This document shows, in pieces, positions 13,980 to 22,048 of a stretch of DNA of 37,861 nt (its first letter is position 1; each line of letters opens with the position of its first letter). Both the position numbers and the translations under genes were made by a program. Location of the stretch: NCBI GenBank assembly GCA_964551925.1, contig CAZKFA010000016.1, positions 1 to 37,861 of the forward strand. Direction: 5' to 3'. Origin of the DNA: CAZKFA01 sp964551925 (GTDB taxonomy: Bacteria > Cyanobacteriota > Vampirovibrionia > LMEP-6097). Below the pieces are notes generated by a model that was not told where the DNA came from, ran no database searches, and was given only the letters and a program-made list of their open reading frames with translations.

Positions 13980-16355
13980 ATGAACTCAATTATCCAGTCA
14001 GTACGTAAAGCAATCGTGGTAACACTTGTAGCTTTAATTCTAGGCGATGCAGCTTATGCAACACACATGCCAATTACAATACAAGAATCTGATGGCTCTC
14101 CATCAGTTCAAAACATGTTACAGCTTAAAGTTAATAACGGTAAATTAACAAGTCTTGGTAACGGAACAGTCCAACTTGACATCAATGGAGATATCACCGC
14201 AGCTTCAAGCTTCACTGATAATCGCTTGATTAGAGCCGATGGTACCACTGGCTTACAAGACTCTGGAATTACTATTGATGATTCTGATAATATAACTGGC
14301 GCTGTTGCCTTCACTGCAACTGGTACGATTCAAGGTGCAACGGTCAACGGTTCTACTTTAACTGGTGATGCGTTAACTATCACTGGTACTACCGAATTAA
14401 CTGGTGCTGTTACTGTTACTGGTAACGCGACTATCTCTGGTACAGTTCAAGGTGCAACTGTTAATGGCTCTACTTTAACTGGTGATGCCTTGACTATCAC
14501 TGGTACTACTGGATTAACTGGTGCTACAACAATGACCGGAGCAGCTACTGTAACTGCTAACTTCACCGTTGACACTAATACTTTCTTTGTTGATTCTTCA
14601 GCAGATAATGTTGGTATCGGAGACTTAACTCCAAGCTCTAAATTAGATGTTAATGGAACTATTGCTATGACTGGTTTCAAAATGACTACTGGAGCTCAAA
14701 ATGGCTACGTATTAACTTCTGACGGATCTGGTATTGCTTCCTGGCAAGCTACTGCTGGCGGCGGTTCTCCGGCTGGCTCTGATACTTATATCCAATACAA
14801 TAGCGGTGGATCGTTTGGTGCAGAAGCTGCTTTTGCCTATAATTATAGTACTGACACCATGACAGTTAATGGTACTACAGACATCGATATCGTTAGTATT
14901 GAAGCTGGATCTGCTGGAGCTCCTACTTTTAGGTTCCAAGATGATACTGATACTGGTATCTATGCAACTGGTGCTGGTGGTAATGCTGCTGCCTTTGGTA
15001 TCGGATTCTCTACAGGTGGCTCTAACCGTATGATCATCGATGCTAATGGATATGTTGGTATCAACGGTCTTACTGCTAATGAAAGATTAGATGTCAATGG
15101 CAATATCGCCGTAAGTGGCAAAGTACTTGCTGGTACTGGCTCTGCTGCTGCTCCAGCTTACAGCTCACTCAATGATGCTACAACAGGTCTCTATGGAGAT
15201 AACACTGGCTTAGGCTTATCTATGGGTGGTACTGCAAAGATATTCATTGACTCTATGGGTAACGTTGGTATCGGTACTACTAGTCCTGCTCAATCACTTG
15301 AGATCGCTGGTACAACTCTTGCCACAACTATTCTAGTTAATGATGGTTCTGCTGCTTCGCCAACTTATGCTTTTGAAAGTGCCACTAGTAGCGGTTTCTA
15401 TAATATTGGTGGTAACGTTGGAGTGAGTAGTGGTGGCTCTAATGCTATGTTCATCAGTTCATCAGGCGTTGGTATCGGCAACACTTCACCAGATATGAGC
15501 GCTAAGTTAGACGTTACTGGTGCAACCTACTCTAATAGTGTTGTTGTTGGTGATGGGTCTGCCGCTGCTCCTACTTACAACTTCAAAAATGACACTGATA
15601 CTGGTCTCTATCTCCTTAACGGTGATAGCTTAGGTGTCGCGGTTGCTGGAACTAAACGCATGGCTGTTAATGGTACTGGACTTACTGTCTCAGGCTTAAC
15701 TACTACTTCTAGTTTCAGGTTAACTACTTCTCCTACTGCTGGTTACATATTAAGTTCAGATGTTAATGGTACTGGTACTTGGGCTGATCCATCAAGCTTA
15801 GTAACTACTGAGTGGACTGATGGTGGCTACTTCATATATCCAACTGATGATTCTGGTGTTGAAACACTAATCATTGGTGGAGCTACTGTTGATGGAGCCG
15901 ATATCATACTCGGTGCTAATGGTGATGCTACATTCAACGAGCAAGCTGCATCTGTTGACTTCCGTATTGAAGGCGACACTGATACTGAACTATTCTTCGT
16001 TGATGGCAGCGCTGATAAAATTGGTATTAGTACAACGACACCAAACTCTACTCTTGAAGTAGCTGGTTCAATGTCATTGCCAATAACAAGCAAAACTGCA
16101 AACTACACTGCTACTGCAACTGATCATACAATTATTTGTGACGCCACTTCTGGTGTGTTCACAATAACGTTACCAGCTGCTTCAGGTATCGCAGGTAGAA
16201 TATATGTACTGAAGAAAACTGATAGCTCTAGCAATATAGTAACCATTGATGCTAACGCATCAGAGACTATAGATGGTGCTCTAACACAGCTTCTGAACGT
16301 ACAATATAAATCACTTGCAATTCAATCAGACGGTTCAAACTGGCATATCTTATAA
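13980..16355 (+). CDS. Large exported repeat protein with tail-fibre-like 'VGIGTTSP' repeats
   Basis: This 791-residue protein carries a signal peptide ('IVVTLVALILGDAAYA', ending about residue 29) and is rich in Gly, Thr, Ser and Ala with few charges. Two motifs alternate: 'xVGIGxxxPxxxLDVxG' (about five copies, first at 211-215) and 'SAxxPTYxFxxDTDTGxY' (about four copies). Both are common in phage tail fibres and in bacterial surface proteins of the same style. Residues 118-156 are duplicated as 157-195. The C-terminal 85 residues ('TLPAASGIAGRIYVLKK', 'QSDGSNWHIL') resemble a small beta cap; the S74 chaperone peptidase often found there is absent. Shine-Dalgarno AAAGGGA precedes the ATG. 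It is probably a secreted or surface fibre; its binding partner is unknown. No other phage gene is nearby. Confidence 0.85.
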   Translation: MNSIIQSVRKAIVVTLVALILGDAAYATHMPITIQESDGSPSVQNMLQLKVNNGKLTSLGNGTVQLDINGDITAASSFTDNRLIRADGTTGLQDSGITIDDSDNITGAVAFTATGTIQGATVNGSTLTGDALTITGTTELTGAVTVTGNATISGTVQGATVNGSTLTGDALTITGTTGLTGATTMTGAATVTANFTVDTNTFFVDSSADNVGIGDLTPSSKLDVNGTIAMTGFKMTTGAQNGYVLTSDGSGIASWQATAGGGSPAGSDTYIQYNSGGSFGAEAAFAYNYSTDTMTVNGTTDIDIVSIEAGSAGAPTFRFQDDTDTGIYATGAGGNAAAFGIGFSTGGSNRMIIDANGYVGINGLTANERLDVNGNIAVSGKVLAGTGSAAAPAYSSLNDATTGLYGDNTGLGLSMGGTAKIFIDSMGNVGIGTTSPAQSLEIAGTTLATTILVNDGSAASPTYAFESATSSGFYNIGGNVGVSSGGSNAMFISSSGVGIGNTSPDMSAKLDVTGATYSNSVVVGDGSAAAPTYNFKNDTDTGLYLLNGDSLGVAVAGTKRMAVNGTGLTVSGLTTTSSFRLTTSPTAGYILSSDVNGTGTWADPSSLVTTEWTDGGYFIYPTDDSGVETLIIGGATVDGADIILGANGDATFNEQAASVDFRIEGDTDTELFFVDGSADKIGISTTTPNSTLEVAGSMSLPITSKTANYTATATDHTIICDATSGVFTITLPAASGIAGRIYVLKKTDSSSNIVTIDANASETIDGALTQLLNVQYKSLAIQSDGSNWHIL
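14331..14526 (+). repeat. 117-bp tandem duplication inside the repeat-protein gene
   Basis: The 117-bp unit starting at CAAGGTGCAAC (14331) begins again at 14448. The first 21 codons of each copy encode the same residues (beginning QGATVNGSTLTGDALT) but differ at several third positions, so the duplication is old enough to have drifted yet is held at protein level. Confidence 0.75.
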
Positions 16356-16388
16356 TGATAGCCTAGGTACGATAGCCTAAATATCGAC

Positions 16389-16426
16389 AAGAAGCCCGGA
16401 GTTAAAATCCCGGGCTTCTTTTTTTT
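16389..16426 (+). terminator. Rho-independent terminator of the repeat-protein gene
   Basis: AAGAAGCCCGG (16389-16399) pairs with CCGGGCTTCTT (16410-16420): an 11-bp stem, a 10-nt loop and a T run to 16426. It serves plus-strand transcription. The loop and 3' arm also encode the last codons of the met8 gene on the other strand. Confidence 0.92.
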
Positions 16427-17010
16427 AGCATTCTTTCTGTATACCAACGAATCAATTTAGAACGCCGTGCAAAATTAGCCTGCCCTTCAATCTTAGCTTG
16501 AACCTTAATACGAAACTCATGTATAAGAGTAACAAGGTCTTTATAACGCTGATCAACCATAGATTGTAAATCCTTACGCATTCTTTGTGACACGGAAGGT
16601 GCTTTACCATTAGTGCTTATGGCAACTTTAATATCACCAGATTCAATCACACTAGGAATATAGAAGTCACAATTATCGGGCTTGTCAACACTATTAACCA
16701 AGATCGATTGATCTTGACATCTATAATAAATAACCTCATTAAGCTCAGCAATATCTGTCGCAGCAATCACCAAAAAGAATTCTTTCTCATCACCAAGCTG
16801 ATACTCCCTCTCGACAAACTCTATCTTACGAAAATTTGGAAACTCTCCTTGTTGAGCCTTAACTTCAGGAATAATAACAGGGGCCATTACAACCAGCTTG
16901 GCATCAGTACTTAATAGAGCTTGTATTTTCTGCAAGGCTATCAAACCACCACCAACAATCAATACTTTCTTACCAGTCAATTTAAGAAAAATCGGAAATA
17001 ATTTATTCAA
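16402..17010 (-). CDS. Precorrin-2 dehydrogenase / sirohydrochlorin ferrochelatase (Met8/CysG N-terminal type), TTG start
   Basis: 'LNKLFPIFLKLTGKKVLIVGGGLIALQKI' (abridged family N-terminus; GGG of the NAD site at about residues 20-22) identifies the CysG-N/Met8 family, which makes siroheme from precorrin-2. The frame stays open upstream to an ATG at 17088, but those 26 residues are just the cysH 3' end read in another frame. TTG 17010 overlaps the cysH stop (TTGA), has GGAG about 9 nt before it, and yields the usual family start in a 202-residue protein. 'SVDKPDNCDFYIPSVIESGDIKVAISTNGKAPS' (abridged) covers the active-site Asp and substrate region. It completes a sir-cysH-met8 operon, so siroheme is made beside the enzyme that needs it. 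The methyltransferase half (CobA/CysG-C) is not here. Confidence 0.9.
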   Translation of the reverse strand: MNKLFPIFLKLTGKKVLIVGGGLIALQKIQALLSTDAKLVVMAPVIIPEVKAQQGEFPNFRKIEFVEREYQLGDEKEFFLVIAATDIAELNEVIYYRCQDQSILVNSVDKPDNCDFYIPSVIESGDIKVAISTNGKAPSVSQRMRKDLQSMVDQRYKDLVTLIHEFRIKVQAKIEGQANFARRSKLIRWYTERMLKKRSPGF

Positions 17011-17786
17011 ATAGTAAACTCTCCACCTTGATTCATCTCCTGATCTTGAAGATGTAACCCACATTCTATTTTGTCCTGTCCCGCCCAACGCCCCTTACGT
17101 CCCGTACCCGGCTGAGTACAAGGCTCACAACCGATACTATCGTAACCACTATCCAATAGATCGTTATAAGGAATATTGTGATCATGGATATATTTCCATA
17201 CATCAGATTTAGTCCAATGTATGAGTGGATTAATTTTACCAAGCTTAAACTTACGATCATATTCAAAACATTGAGCATCAGCCCTATGTAAACTTTGATC
17301 ACGACGAATAGAAGTTATCCAAGCCAAACGATCTGTTAACAATTTATTGAGAGGTACAAGCTTACGCATATAACAACACTGATCGGGGTCCCGTGCAAAT
17401 AAATCTTTACCATATTTAGCATCTTGAGCAGCAACTGTTAATTCTGGCTCTATCATTAATATGGGTAACTTATAACGATTTTCTAGCCTCTGCTTCAAAT
17501 CTAGTGTTTCTTTAAATTGGTAGCCAGTATCGAGATTAGCAATCGCAAGTCGTCCTTTAGAGCCAGCTCGCAAAGTCCCATCCCCAAGCTCACTCAACGA
17601 GCTGACTACATTCACTTCCATCTCCGCCAGCATTTGTAGGATCACACAACCCTCTGGACCAAAAGCCGTCAGAAAAATAATATCCCCAGATTTAAGGAGC
17701 TCTGTTATTGCATAGCGAAGGATTGATTCAGCAGATTGAGAATCAAATTCTTTAGCTATTTTATTCCAATCAACAGCACCTTGCAT
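17007..17786 (-). CDS. cysH: Assimilatory adenylylsulfate (APS) reductase, [4Fe-4S] type
   Basis: This 259-residue enzyme has 'AFGPEGCVIL' (41-50, PP-loop), 'NLDTGYQF' (84-91), 'CCYMRKLVPL' (137-146), 'TSIRRDQS' (158-165), 'GCEPCTQP' (219-226) and 'ECGLH' (241-245). The CC...CxxC cysteines (137, 138, 220, 223) hold the [4Fe-4S] cluster of plant/Pseudomonas-type APS reductases; PAPS-specific enzymes lack them. Cys242 is the catalytic nucleophile. It reduces APS to sulfite with thioredoxin. A segment of about 20 residues (about 61-82) between the PP-loop and 'LDTG' looks like an insertion. The ATG overlaps the sulfite reductase stop by one base (TAATG), and the stop overlaps the next start. Confidence 0.95.
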   Translation of the reverse strand: MQGAVDWNKIAKEFDSQSAESILRYAITELLKSGDIIFLTAFGPEGCVILQMLAEMEVNVVSSLSELGDGTLRAGSKGRLAIANLDTGYQFKETLDLKQRLENRYKLPILMIEPELTVAAQDAKYGKDLFARDPDQCCYMRKLVPLNKLLTDRLAWITSIRRDQSLHRADAQCFEYDRKFKLGKINPLIHWTKSDVWKYIHDHNIPYNDLLDSGYDSIGCEPCTQPGTGRKGRWAGQDKIECGLHLQDQEMNQGGEFTI

Positions 17787-19381
17787 TATTGAACAGCTTC
17801 TTGTAAGACAGCCAAGCCAACTCTATCAACGAAATATCTAAACTCTTCAGACTCCGACCTGGCTTGCAAATAATATTGAATTAATTTACTTAAAGTGAGA
17901 TGAATATCCTTATGCAAAAACCGCCCTTCAAGTGGCTGACCAAACTGAGCTTCTTGCCCCAAACGCCCTCCCAGAAAGATTCTGAAGGCATCTTGCATAA
18001 GACCAGAGTCATCTTTAACTTTACAGCCAACTATACCAATATCAGCAATAGAATACTGCGCACAATTATTCGGACAACCAGTAACTGATATCATCAGCTC
18101 CTCTTGTAGACCAGGAAACTCGGCATCCAAATAATCAAACAATTGCTTTGCTCTAGCCTTAGTCTCAACAATGGCAAGATTACAGAATTCAGTACCAGTA
18201 CAAGCAACCCCCAAACGAGAGAAAGCTGAATGTTCAACCTTTAATCCATATGCCGTCGCTGCCACCAAAAGCTCATCCAGCTTGAATTCTAGAACATTAA
18301 CAATAATCAAATTCTGTTTATTAGTAGTTCTTACTTCACCAGAATCAGTATATTGATCTAATAATTTAGCAATATTACTGAAATCCGGAGTTCTTGCTCG
18401 CCCACTAATAAAAGATACGCCAACAGCATAATGTCCATTCTTTAATTTAGTAATGCCAACATGATCATGATGACTAACAGCAGGAGCAGGGAAATATTCT
18501 TTTACACCAGTTTGATAAGTTTGAATTTCTGGAACACGCTCTAATTTATAACCGAGTTCAACTTCAACATGTTCGAGGAATTTATCCACGCCCCAATCTT
18601 GCACAAGGAACTTCAAACGCGCTTGGTGACGTTTATCTCTGAAACCATGATCCCTATAAACAGTAGTAACTGCAATAATAAGTTCTTTAGCTTTATCCCT
18701 AGTGATAAAAATTGGGAAGTTCTTTGCAATCATAGGCTTAGTACTTAAACCACCGCCAACTTTAAGAGTGAAACCAGCTTGCTTCGTTAGAGGATGAATG
18801 ACCCCAACCAATGAAACACAATTAATATCTGGCTGCGAACACCAAGTTGAACAACCAGTTACAGACATCTTATACTTACGAGGCAAATTAGAGAAATCAT
18901 GATTACGATTAAAAAAACTATCGATCTCAAACAATTCCTTAGACGCATCAAAGATCTCATCTGGCAGCAAACCCGCTAGGGGACAGCCTGTAACGTTACG
19001 CAAAATATCACCACAAGCACCTGCGCTATCCATACCAACTTCAGTCAATGCCTGCACAATAGCTGGAATGTTTTCAACTCTTATCCAGTGCAGTTGTACT
19101 GCTTGCCTAGTTGTAATATCAACAACCCCATCAGCATACTTCTGTGATAGTTCTTCGATCAGTCGCATTTGTTTAGCGTTCAACTGACCACCTGGCACTT
19201 TAATACGCATCATAAAATAGCCATCTTCTTTTGGCTTCTGCGCATAAACCCCATACCACTTAAACAAGGGTACTAATTCTTGGTTAACAGCTTCAAATCC
19301 AATTTTAGAAGCCTCTTCAATATGCGCCCAGACATCAAGTCCATCGACTTTGGCTTTTAATTCTTCAATCGCAGTTACCAT
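17786..19381 (-). CDS. sir: Ferredoxin-type sulfite reductase (siroheme, [4Fe-4S])
   Basis: I place the start at ATG 19381 (531 residues). An upstream ATG at 19441 would add 20 hydrophobic non-family residues and overlap the divergent gene. Duplicated NiR/SiR halves are visible ('MRIKVPGGQLNAKQM', 'VDITTRQAVQLHWI', 'VTGCPLAGL', then 'VGVSFISGRA', 'VRTTNKQNLIIVNV'). The cluster ligands are 'CTGTEFC' and 'CPNNC', with Cys bridging siroheme. The family includes ferredoxin nitrite reductase; sulfite is preferred here because cysH and met8 follow directly. It converts sulfite to sulfide in the cytoplasm. A TGTTACAAT extended -10 lies just upstream. Confidence 0.92.
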   Translation of the reverse strand: MVTAIEELKAKVDGLDVWAHIEEASKIGFEAVNQELVPLFKWYGVYAQKPKEDGYFMMRIKVPGGQLNAKQMRLIEELSQKYADGVVDITTRQAVQLHWIRVENIPAIVQALTEVGMDSAGACGDILRNVTGCPLAGLLPDEIFDASKELFEIDSFFNRNHDFSNLPRKYKMSVTGCSTWCSQPDINCVSLVGVIHPLTKQAGFTLKVGGGLSTKPMIAKNFPIFITRDKAKELIIAVTTVYRDHGFRDKRHQARLKFLVQDWGVDKFLEHVEVELGYKLERVPEIQTYQTGVKEYFPAPAVSHHDHVGITKLKNGHYAVGVSFISGRARTPDFSNIAKLLDQYTDSGEVRTTNKQNLIIVNVLEFKLDELLVAATAYGLKVEHSAFSRLGVACTGTEFCNLAIVETKARAKQLFDYLDAEFPGLQEELMISVTGCPNNCAQYSIADIGIVGCKVKDDSGLMQDAFRIFLGGRLGQEAQFGQPLEGRFLHKDIHLTLSKLIQYYLQARSESEEFRYFVDRVGLAVLQEAVQ

Positions 19382-19390
19382 ATGGTTAAT

Positions 19391-19399
19391 ATTGTAACA
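19391..19399 (-). promoter_or_regulatory. Extended -10 for the sulfur operon
   Basis: The minus strand reads TGT-TACAAT. The predicted start is about 19384, leaving 2-3 nt before ATG 19381. No Shine-Dalgarno is visible. Confidence 0.4.
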
Positions 19400-19423
19400 A
19401 GTTATAAGCAAGAGCTGTTGCGT

Positions 19424-19429
19424 TATAAT
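19424..19429 (+). promoter_or_regulatory. Consensus -10 (TATAAT) for the DCC-family gene
   Basis: The predicted transcription start is 19436, which is exactly the A of the chosen ATG, giving a leaderless mRNA. It is divergent from the sulfur-operon promoter within the same 54-bp gap. Confidence 0.45.
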
Positions 19430-19435
19430 AATAGA

Positions 19436-19783
19436 ATGCAAGCCACTAATTATCTAATTTATGATGGCGATTGCGGTTTCTGTAATACAGCCGTTCAATT
19501 CTTACGCAAAATTTTAAACCCCACAATCAAATTAGTTAAGTACCAGAATCTGCCCGCAAACTTCTGCAAATTAACAACAGAAGAATTCAATGAAGCAATC
19601 AAATTCATTGATAGTGATCGTCTTATTTACTCTGGCGCCCACGCTATATTCAAAGCATTAAGCTACCGTAAATTTCTTGCAATGCCACTTTGGCTCTATC
19701 ATCATCTGCCATTTTTTAAAAATATTAGCGAAGCAATTTATACAATGCTCGCTCAATCGCGCAACAAGGAGTGTAAAATCTAA
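19436..19783 (+). CDS. DCC-family (DUF393, YuxK-like) protein
   Basis: I start this at ATG 19436 (115 residues), not at the ATG at 19382, because 'YLIYDGDCGFCNTAVQFL' is the normal DUF393 beginning and a consensus -10 sits just upstream. The DxxCxxC-type motif 'DGDCGFC' (about residues 9-15) names the family, which has been predicted to be a thiol-disulfide oxidoreductase; biochemical proof is thin. The rest ('SGAHAIFKALSYR', 'WLYHHLPFFKNISEAIY') fits the family. It shares a short gap with the divergent sulfite reductase and is followed 4 bp later by a flavin-reductase-like gene, so a redox setting is plausible. Confidence 0.85.
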   Translation: MQATNYLIYDGDCGFCNTAVQFLRKILNPTIKLVKYQNLPANFCKLTTEEFNEAIKFIDSDRLIYSGAHAIFKALSYRKFLAMPLWLYHHLPFFKNISEAIYTMLAQSRNKECKI

Positions 19784-19787
19784 CATT

Positions 19788-20408
19788 ATGCTAAGTATCG
19801 AAGCTAAAGATCTTGATGCCAAAGAAAAATATTTTTTTCTAATTGGTGGCATTGCACCAAGACCAATAGCCTTAGTCTCAACCATTTCAGCAGATGGTGT
19901 TTATAACCTAGCTCCATTTTCTTTTTTTAACGCAGTAAGCGCAAACCCACCTGTAATAGTATTTGCACCAGCTCAGACTGCTGACCCAAATAGACCACAC
20001 AAAGATACTTATTTAAATCTAATCGCAACAAGAGAATGCGTGGTGCAAGTTGTCACTCATAAAATTGTTCAACAAGTAAATATCGCCGCCAAAGAATTTG
20101 CTTACGGAGTTGATGAATTCAAAGAGTCTGGACTAACTCCTATCCCATCAGATTTAGTTAAAGCACCACGCGTCAAAGAATCACCATTTCAAATGGAATG
20201 TAAATTACTTGAAATGAAAGTTTTTGGTGATCAACCAGGGTCAGGTAATCTCGCAATATGCGAAGTAATAAAGTTTCATATCGATGAAAAAATTTTTAGA
20301 GAAGGTTCAACTCGTATAGATCCTCAACTTATAGATTTAGTTGGCCGCAATGGTGAGAATTTCTATACTCGTGCAAGCGGTGAAGCTATTTTTGAAGTCA
20401 AAAGATAA
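19788..20408 (+). CDS. Flavin reductase-like (FMN-binding split-barrel) protein
   Basis: The start is set at ATG 19788 (206 residues); the frame is open further upstream, but that part overlaps the preceding gene and does not fit the family. 'YFFLIGGIAPRPIALVSTIS', 'NLAPFSFFNAVSANPPVIVF' and 'KDTYLNLIATRECVVQVV' match the flavin-reductase-like domain, where the 'APRPIALV...NLAPFS.F' region contacts FMN. Such proteins are NAD(P)H:flavin oxidoreductases or FMN-binding proteins of unknown partner. AAGGAG lies about 17 nt before the ATG, which is rather far. It is co-transcribed with the DCC gene. Confidence 0.87.
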   Translation: MLSIEAKDLDAKEKYFFLIGGIAPRPIALVSTISADGVYNLAPFSFFNAVSANPPVIVFAPAQTADPNRPHKDTYLNLIATRECVVQVVTHKIVQQVNIAAKEFAYGVDEFKESGLTPIPSDLVKAPRVKESPFQMECKLLEMKVFGDQPGSGNLAICEVIKFHIDEKIFREGSTRIDPQLIDLVGRNGENFYTRASGEAIFEVKR

Positions 20409-20508
20409 GATTCGCGACGGCGAGTATTATCCTAAAAAGAACATTAGCATTTGCAATATTATTTGTTTTTTTCATATACTAGTATAAGAATTAGGGAATA
20501 ATGTCTTT
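20409..20508 (+). promoter_or_regulatory. Promoter region of citrate synthase
   Basis: Two -10 candidates are seen: TATACT at 20475-20480, giving a leader of about 22 nt, and AATAAT at 20497-20502, which would put the start exactly at the ATG (20509). Neither has a clear -35. GGGA at 20494 is too far from the ATG to be a good Shine-Dalgarno. Confidence 0.3.
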
Positions 20509-21819
20509 ATGAGCAGCGAATTGAGAAATAAAACCAAAACAGCAAAACTTGACTTCGAAGGCAAGAGTTATGAACTTAATGTTGTTGAAGGTAGTGAAAA
20601 TGAAAAAGCTATAGATATAAGTCAGCTCAGAGATAACTCTGGATTAATTTCACTTGATCCTGGTTTTGTAAACACTGGTGTTTGTGAAAGTGCCATTACT
20701 TTTATTGATGGCGAGAAAGGAATATTGCGCTATCGTGGTATTCCAATTGAAGAACTCGCCGAGAAATCAACTTTCGTTGAAGTTGCTTATTTATTAATCT
20801 ATGGAAAATTACCAACGAAAGAAGAACTTGCTCTTTTCTCTAAAGGATTAACTAGACATTCTTTATTGCACGAAGATATGATCCATTTCTTCTCAGGATT
20901 CCCTTCTACAGCGCATCCTATGGCAATTCTAAGTTCTATGACTTGTTCTCTATCTTCTTACTATCCAGAGTCTCAGCGCTCTGATTCTGACGAACAAGTT
21001 AACTTAGATATCATCAGAATACTTTCTAAATTAAGAACCATTGCTGCTTTCTCTTATAAGAAATCAATCGGTCAGCCATTGATTTATCCAGATAATGCTT
21101 TAAGTTATTGCGCAAATTTCCTCAATATGATGTTTGCTGTGCCATCAGAGCCGTATCAAATTGATCCAGATCTAGTAAAGGTAGTCAATCAACTACTAAT
21201 ATTACACGCTGACCACGAACAAAATTGTTCTACTTCAACAGTACGCACAGTACAAAGTTCTGGAGCCTCAATCTATGCCTGCATTTCAGCAGGAATCTCT
21301 GCATTATGGGGACCACTACATGGTGGTGCGAATCAAGCCGTATTAGAGATGTTAGAAGGTATACGCGATAGCGGTGATGACTACAAATCTTACTTAACAA
21401 AAGTTAAAGACAAAAAATCAAAAATTAGGTTAATGGGTTTCGGACATAGAGTTTATAAAAATTTCGACCCACGAGCGAAAATCCTACGCAAGTCTTGTGA
21501 AACAGTACTCAACAAAATGGGCATCCATGATCCTCTATTAGAGATTGCTAAAGGGTTAGAAGAAGAGGCTCTTAAAGATGATTACTTCGTTGAGCGTAAA
21601 CTTTATCCAAATGTTGATTTCTATTCTGGAATAATTTATAGAGCGATTGGCATACCAGTCAATATGTTTACTGTAATGTTTGCTCTTGGTAGAATCCCTG
21701 GCTGGTTAGCTCACTGGAAAGAACAGCGCAACACCGGTGTACGTAAAATATTCAGACCTCGTCAAATCTATACAGGACTTAACTTACAGAACTACGTAGC
21801 AATGGAAGATAGGTCTTAG
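20509..21819 (+). CDS. gltA: Citrate synthase
   Basis: This 436-residue, hexameric (Gram-negative type) length enzyme condenses oxaloacetate and acetyl-CoA. Signatures: an N-terminal small beta domain ('KLDFEGKSYELNVVEGSE'), 'LRYRGIPIEELAE', 'HADHEQNCSTSTVRTVQS' (catalytic His in the HADHEQN block), 'LWGPLHGGANQAVLEML' (second His), 'MGFGHRVYKNFDPRAKIL' and 'PNVDFYSGIIYRAIGIP' (catalytic Asp), ending 'RPRQIYTG'. All catalytic residues are in place. It stands alone, with a convergent neighbour 2 bp past its stop. Confidence 0.97.
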   Translation: MSSELRNKTKTAKLDFEGKSYELNVVEGSENEKAIDISQLRDNSGLISLDPGFVNTGVCESAITFIDGEKGILRYRGIPIEELAEKSTFVEVAYLLIYGKLPTKEELALFSKGLTRHSLLHEDMIHFFSGFPSTAHPMAILSSMTCSLSSYYPESQRSDSDEQVNLDIIRILSKLRTIAAFSYKKSIGQPLIYPDNALSYCANFLNMMFAVPSEPYQIDPDLVKVVNQLLILHADHEQNCSTSTVRTVQSSGASIYACISAGISALWGPLHGGANQAVLEMLEGIRDSGDDYKSYLTKVKDKKSKIRLMGFGHRVYKNFDPRAKILRKSCETVLNKMGIHDPLLEIAKGLEEEALKDDYFVERKLYPNVDFYSGIIYRAIGIPVNMFTVMFALGRIPGWLAHWKEQRNTGVRKIFRPRQIYTGLNLQNYVAMEDRS

Positions 21820-21821
21820 AG

Positions 21822-22046
21822 CTACCATTCAATAGGCACATAGTTACGAATATTACAACCGGGACAAACAAAGACTGGCTCATTACGCCCAGGTAACATC
21901 TTACGAGTAAACTCAGCAGAACAATTATCGTTGCCACAGATTATATCAACATAGCGCCCCTTGATATTCATACTATAAGGCAAGATTGAATTGCGCTTAG
22001 CTGCTGCTTCTTGCCACTCTTGAATTTCTTCCGGACTTGGCTGCAT
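21822..22046 (-). CDS. Small zinc-ribbon-like protein
   Basis: This 74-residue protein has four cysteines spaced as CxxxxC...CxxC ('CGNDNC' at about 37-42, 'CPGC' at about 61-64), suggesting one bound zinc. An N-terminal Glu/Pro-rich helix ('SPEEIQEWQEAAAKRN') and a short 'RYVDI' strand precede the ribbon. I know no function. It follows the exported Pro/Val-rich protein by 2 bp at the end of the sigF-proS run. Confidence 0.7.
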   Translation of the reverse strand: MQPSPEEIQEWQEAAAKRNSILPYSMNIKGRYVDIICGNDNCSAEFTRKMLPGRNEPVFVCPGCNIRNYVPIEW

Positions 22047-22048
22047 TA

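Noticed and set aside
14108..15000. Minus-strand ORFs inside the repeat-protein gene
   Set aside because: They are low-complexity products of reading a Gly/Thr-rich repeat gene backwards, without start signals.
13980..16355. A prophage, suggested by the tail-fibre-like repeats
   Set aside because: No integrase, capsid, tail, lysis or attachment features surround it, the protein has a signal peptide, and neighbours are ordinary chromosomal genes.
19382..19435. Longer forms of the DCC protein (ATG 19382) and of sulfite reductase (ATG 19441)
   Set aside because: Each extension lacks family similarity, they overlap each other divergently, and -10 elements lie in the gap.
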